Shown here piece after piece: positions 6,491 through 8,987 of a stretch of DNA of 8,987 nucleotides. The position numbers and the translations under genes were made by a program. Source of the DNA: DATAPE01 sp034667545 (GTDB lineage: Bacteria > Actinomycetota > CADDZG01 > WHSQ01); NCBI GenBank assembly GCA_034667545.1, contig JAXDJR010000115.1:1-8987 (forward strand). The letters run 5' to 3'. The notes beneath the pieces are model-generated. The model saw only the letters and a program-made list of their open reading frames with translations, made no database searches and was not told the DNA's origin. Position 1 is the stretch's first letter, and each line of letters opens with the position of its first letter.

Positions 6491-7108
6491 ATGAAGAGAT
6501 CAATAGTTGCGTTGGCAGTGGTCGCTCTGGCGCTCGCTCTAGCAGGTCCCGCGGCAGCCAAGGGGGCCATCCCGCAGTCAGCTCAGATGACAGGACCAGG
6601 GCTCGACAAACCTATGACTTTCGGAAACGGGCTGGGGGGCTCGTCGCACGAGGGCAATATCAACACGCTGGCAAACGACGCCAAGTTGTTCCAAACCCTG
6701 TCCGAAGGAGACGTGCTCGCAAACGTCCCCGCATCAAACAAACTCGGCCCCCGTTACAAGATCACCTGGACGATGCGCCCCATGTTTCAGGAAGGCAAGA
6801 CCTTCAAGGTGCGCTCCGATCTTTACCCCTACGCCAAGCAAGGGCCGGTGATACACACATTCGGCGGGCCGAAGATGAACGCGGGAGGCTTTGTGTTGCA
6901 CACCGGTTGGGCCCTAACCAATCCTGTGCTCGCCGATAACCTCCACGCATGGGGCCTGCCCAAGGATCCCCGTCGCGCTGCAGGCAAAGTGGCTGCTTCG
7001 GCCATAGCGCCCCTGTGGGCAATCCTGGTGGGACTCTTCGTCCTGGTCGGTGCCGCCATAGTGAGCGTCAGACGGAAGACGCCTCCAGCCGCCGTCCGAT
7101 CGGGCTGA
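6491..7108 (+). CDS. Secreted, C-terminally membrane-anchored protein of unknown function, probable ECF sigma target
   Basis: A 205-residue protein starting at ATG 6491, with AGGGAGG (6479-6485) 5 bases upstream. It has a clear signal peptide: KR at residues 2-3, a hydrophobic run from 5 to 18, and likely cleavage after GPAAA near residue 23. A C-terminal membrane helix (about 171-193) follows, ending in RRK, so the mature ~145-residue domain should face outward with a short cytoplasmic tail. That domain contains TGPGLDKP (34-41), LGPRYKITWTM (85-95), DLYPYAKQGPVIHTFGG (110-126) and HTGWALTNP (137-145). There are no cysteines after the signal peptide. I recall similar uncharacterised actinobacterial proteins with GPGL, GPRY and DLYPYA motifs, but know of no function. 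It has its own ECF-type promoter mirroring that of the sigma operon, so it is probably made in the same envelope-related response. Confidence 0.82.
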   Translation: MKRSIVALAVVALALALAGPAAAKGAIPQSAQMTGPGLDKPMTFGNGLGGSSHEGNINTLANDAKLFQTLSEGDVLANVPASNKLGPRYKITWTMRPMFQEGKTFKVRSDLYPYAKQGPVIHTFGGPKMNAGGFVLHTGWALTNPVLADNLHAWGLPKDPRRAAGKVAASAIAPLWAILVGLFVLVGAAIVSVRRKTPPAAVRSG

Positions 7109-7193
7109 GACTGCGTCGCTGCATCCGGAATCTCCTGGCACATCTTGGCGTCGGACAATGAGCCTTGGGTGCTACGCGCGCAACTTAACCATC

Positions 7194-7925
7194 TCAGCGA
7201 ACCTGGATCAGTCGCAGAACTGTCACGAGACCTACCCCTCCAATGATGTTGCCCAGACCGAACCATGCGCTCATTCCCAACCAGTCTAGATAACCGAAAT
7301 GCGCGCCGGCCTGCAGCGCAGCAAACATCTCGAGTGAAACGACGATCACGTGGTTGAGCGGCGCCGCCGCGAGGATGAACGCAGCGATGATTGCGCACAG
7401 AAGCCTTGCCGGAACCGAATCGGTTCCCTGCTCCATCCACGTCATCAGCGTGATGACGACGCCGCCCAAGAGCGCACCCGCGAACGAAACCCAGCCGATC
7501 CCCAACTTGGTATACGAGCTTCCGATCTCCACCGCCACCGGGTGCAGCTTGGGGAAAGCGATCATGACTATCCCCATCAGGACCCAACCCCCGATGAGAT
7601 TGCTCACCAGCGTCCCGCCCCACAATCGTCCGATCGACTGCAGTTTGGTTTTTCTCGCCGCCAGAGCCGCTACAGGAACCAGGAAGTTCTCGGTGAATAG
7701 CTCGCTGCCCGCCAGCGTCAGGGCGATGAAACCGATCGAGAACGCCAGCGCGGCAAGAAGGCTATTTCCGGTTGCCTGCTTCACGACGAGCAGCGCCAGA
7801 ACTCCCGTTCCGACGTCGAGCCCGCCCACCGCGCCGGTCGCAAGCAGCTCGGGCGTCTTGCGCTCGAGGCGCCGTTGACCCTCGGCGACGGCGGCTTGAA
7901 AGGTTTCCTTCGGTTGGTGGCTCAC
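7194..7925 (-). CDS. Formate/nitrite transporter (FNT) family channel
   Basis: A 243-residue inner-membrane protein of the FNT family, pentameric channels for small monovalent anions such as formate, nitrite or hydrosulfide. Six membrane segments can be traced, at about 31-50, 55-74, 104-124, 143-163, 174-194 and 217-238. Family landmarks are GSELFTENFL (73-82), NHVIV with His192 as the likely central pore histidine, and GNIIGGVGLVTVLRL (225-239). The N-terminus (FQAAVAEGQRRLERKTPELLATG) looks like the YfdC-like branch rather than FocA or NirC, so substrate assignment is open. Start GTG 7925 has GAGAGG 6 bases upstream. It lies 46 bases after the glycosylase stop on the same strand and is probably the last gene of that transcript. 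It converges on the secreted-protein gene across an 85-base gap in which I see no clear terminator. Confidence 0.9.
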   Translation of the reverse strand: MSHQPKETFQAAVAEGQRRLERKTPELLATGAVGGLDVGTGVLALLVVKQATGNSLLAALAFSIGFIALTLAGSELFTENFLVPVAALAARKTKLQSIGRLWGGTLVSNLIGGWVLMGIVMIAFPKLHPVAVEIGSSYTKLGIGWVSFAGALLGGVVITLMTWMEQGTDSVPARLLCAIIAAFILAAAPLNHVIVVSLEMFAALQAGAHFGYLDWLGMSAWFGLGNIIGGVGLVTVLRLIQVR

Positions 7926-7971
7926 TCAGATCCTCTCGTCCGTCGTCGCCACACTCGCCCTTGGGCCACCC

Positions 7972-8805
7972 TCACCGGATGATCCGCGACATGCGACGGT
8001 CCGCCAGCACGCGGCCCCCTGTTTGGCACGCCGGACAGTAGGCGATCTCGTAGTCCTCGAACGAGACCCGCCGGATGTCGGCGCCACACCGGGGGCAGGG
8101 TCGCCCCGCGCGCCCGTGGATGGCGAACCTCTCTCCGAGCTTGGTAGGCAGACCCCCGGTTCTGCGACGCTCTCTCTTCAACGCGGCGGTAAGAACCTGG
8201 TGTGTGCTCTCGATAAGACTTGTACGTTCGTCTGCATCGAGACGCGCTAGCGAGACGTAAGGAGACAGCTGAGCGTGGTGCAGGATGTCGTCGGAGAAGC
8301 CGCGACCGATGCCTGCAACCGATCGTTGATCCCGTAGCAGAGAGTGGATGTGGCGCCCGTCGTCGCCATCCCTGATCAAAGCTGCGAACTCTGAGCTGAA
8401 CGGTTCGGGTCCTAGGCGCGCCAGCGGTCCCTCGTCCCCTTCTGCCAGCAGCCACCATCCCGCCTTGCGATGCGACCCGTACTCCCTGATCAGCAGCGCA
8501 GTCCCGGAGCCGAACAGCAACCTCACCACGGCCCCCTTGGCGCGCGTTTTCTTAGGAGGTTCCTCGACCTCGACACGGCCCCCCTGAGACAGGTGGATCA
8601 ACAACCGCGGCCCGCCGAACTGGAAGATGAGGTATTTGCCACGCCTGCCAACCCGCTCGACCGTTCGTCCCTCGACGGCAGTTGCCGGCACATCGAACGT
8701 CTTCGCGGCGGAGAACTGGAGGGGAACGATGGCCTCTAGCGGCGCGCCGCCAAGCACGGCGTCGAGTCGTTCCGCAAGCGCCTCAATCTCGGGCAGCTCG
8801 GGCAG
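7972..8805 (-). CDS. Fpg/Nei-family DNA glycosylase/AP lyase, probable CTG start
   Basis: A 277-residue base-excision repair enzyme that would remove oxidised bases and cut the abasic site. Read from CTG 8805 it begins MPELPEIEALAERL, the family's canonical N-terminus, supplying the Pro2 nucleophile and Glu3. Lys57 in GRRGKY is the conserved hairpin lysine. A helix-two-turn-helix follows (SVAGIGRGFSDDILHHAQLSP, about 162-182), then a C-terminal zinc finger with Cys237, Cys240, Cys257 and Cys260, ending ADRRMSRIIR. An in-frame TAG at 8817-8815 lies three codons upstream of the CTG, so no ATG, GTG or TTG can give this N-terminus. The first ordinary start, GTG 8757, removes 16 residues including the catalytic ones. 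AGAGG lies 6 bases before the CTG. Departures from classical Fpg include Arg in place of Asn in GIGN. The start overlaps the upstream MOSC gene by 23 bases. Confidence 0.88.
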   Translation of the reverse strand: MPELPEIEALAERLDAVLGGAPLEAIVPLQFSAAKTFDVPATAVEGRTVERVGRRGKYLIFQFGGPRLLIHLSQGGRVEVEEPPKKTRAKGAVVRLLFGSGTALLIREYGSHRKAGWWLLAEGDEGPLARLGPEPFSSEFAALIRDGDDGRHIHSLLRDQRSVAGIGRGFSDDILHHAQLSPYVSLARLDADERTSLIESTHQVLTAALKRERRRTGGLPTKLGERFAIHGRAGRPCPRCGADIRRVSFEDYEIAYCPACQTGGRVLADRRMSRIIR

Positions 8806-8987
8806 CGAACACCTCTATCCGGTCGTTGATGCGGATGGTTCCCGATCTGACAACTCGAGCACAGATGCCACCTCGGTCGCGTCCCAAGGCGCGCGTCATC
8901 CCCGGCTCGGACACCGATTGGATATAGCGGCACGGGGGCCGGGGACGGTCGTATTCCAGAACCGCCTCGCCGATGCCGAAAGTTTTG
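8783..8987 (-). CDS. MOSC-domain protein, C-terminal part (gene runs off the window)
   Basis: The last 67 codons of a gene that continues beyond base 8987, ending in TGA at 8785-8783. The readable peptide begins KTFGIGEAVLEYDRPRPPCR and continues YIQSVSEPGMTRALGRDRGG, then RVVRSGTIRINDRIEVF. This fits the C-terminal half of a MOSC (molybdenum cofactor sulfurase C-terminal) domain: the G-(I/V)-G-E/D strand, the R-P-P-C-R motif with the conserved Cys19 of this fragment, and the closing 'GGI-x-ARVV-x-G-TI' strand. MOSC proteins handle molybdenum cofactor or sulfur transfer; YiiM/YuaD-like stand-alone forms are implicated in reduction or detoxification of N-hydroxylated compounds. The end overlaps the glycosylase start by 23 bases, so the two are probably co-transcribed and translationally coupled. 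Confidence 0.8.
   Translation of the reverse strand, partial: KTFGIGEAVLEYDRPRPPCRYIQSVSEPGMTRALGRDRGGICARVVRSGTIRINDRIEVFAARAARD
8812..8816 (-). promoter_or_regulatory. Ribosome binding site that decides the CTG start of the glycosylase
   Basis: AGAGG on the minus strand (8816-8812), 6 bases before the CTG codon at 8805-8803. It lies inside the last part of the MOSC coding sequence. It is the only ribosome-binding-like sequence correctly placed for the MPELPE N-terminus. Confidence 0.6.

Noticed and set aside
6366..6503. An N-terminal extension of the ECF sigma factor up to ATG 6503
   Set aside because: The extension would translate straight through both predicted divergent promoters and has no ECF-like sequence; GTG 6365 fits the domain start.
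7109..7193. A terminator or small gene between the secreted-protein gene and the FNT gene
   Set aside because: Only weak short complementarities and no T-run; no small ORF with a ribosome binding site.

Overview
The window comes from a GC-rich bacterial chromosome. Many starts are GTG, genes overlap tightly, and the LOG-family, ECF sigma/anti-sigma and Fpg/Nei proteins have an actinobacterial look. An uncultured or deep-branching actinomycete is the best guess; no marker here fixes the lineage. I see no mobile element, CRISPR array, tRNA or rRNA. Gene density is high, and no gene-free stretch reaches 300 bases.

Layout. (1) 70-3679, plus strand: a small DUF2905-type membrane protein, then three chained genes encoding a LOG-family Rossmann protein and two different phospholipase D (HKD) superfamily enzymes, each junction a 4-base GTGA stop/start overlap. 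(2) 3691-4803, minus strand: the ribosome-assembly GTPase rsgA, converging on the PLD operon. Its 235-base upstream region carries a strong hairpin and a 10-codon leader-like ORF behind a near-perfect ribosome binding site. (3) 5039-7108: an ECF sigma factor and its membrane-anchored putative anti-sigma partner (minus), facing a secreted, C-terminally anchored protein of unknown function (plus). Between them lie two divergent promoters that are almost exact mirror images, which suggests that the sigma factor transcribes both its own operon and the secreted protein. (4) 7194-8987, minus strand: a run of MOSC-domain protein (cut by the window edge), Fpg/Nei DNA glycosylase and formate/nitrite-family channel.

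The two best observations are the mirror-image ECF promoter pair (6388-6457) and the glycosylase start. The only start that gives the catalytic MPELPE N-terminus is a CTG codon at 8805-8803, inside the end of the MOSC gene, with an AGAGG ribosome binding site 6 bases upstream. An annotation limited to ATG/GTG/TTG would begin at 8757 and lose the catalytic residues.
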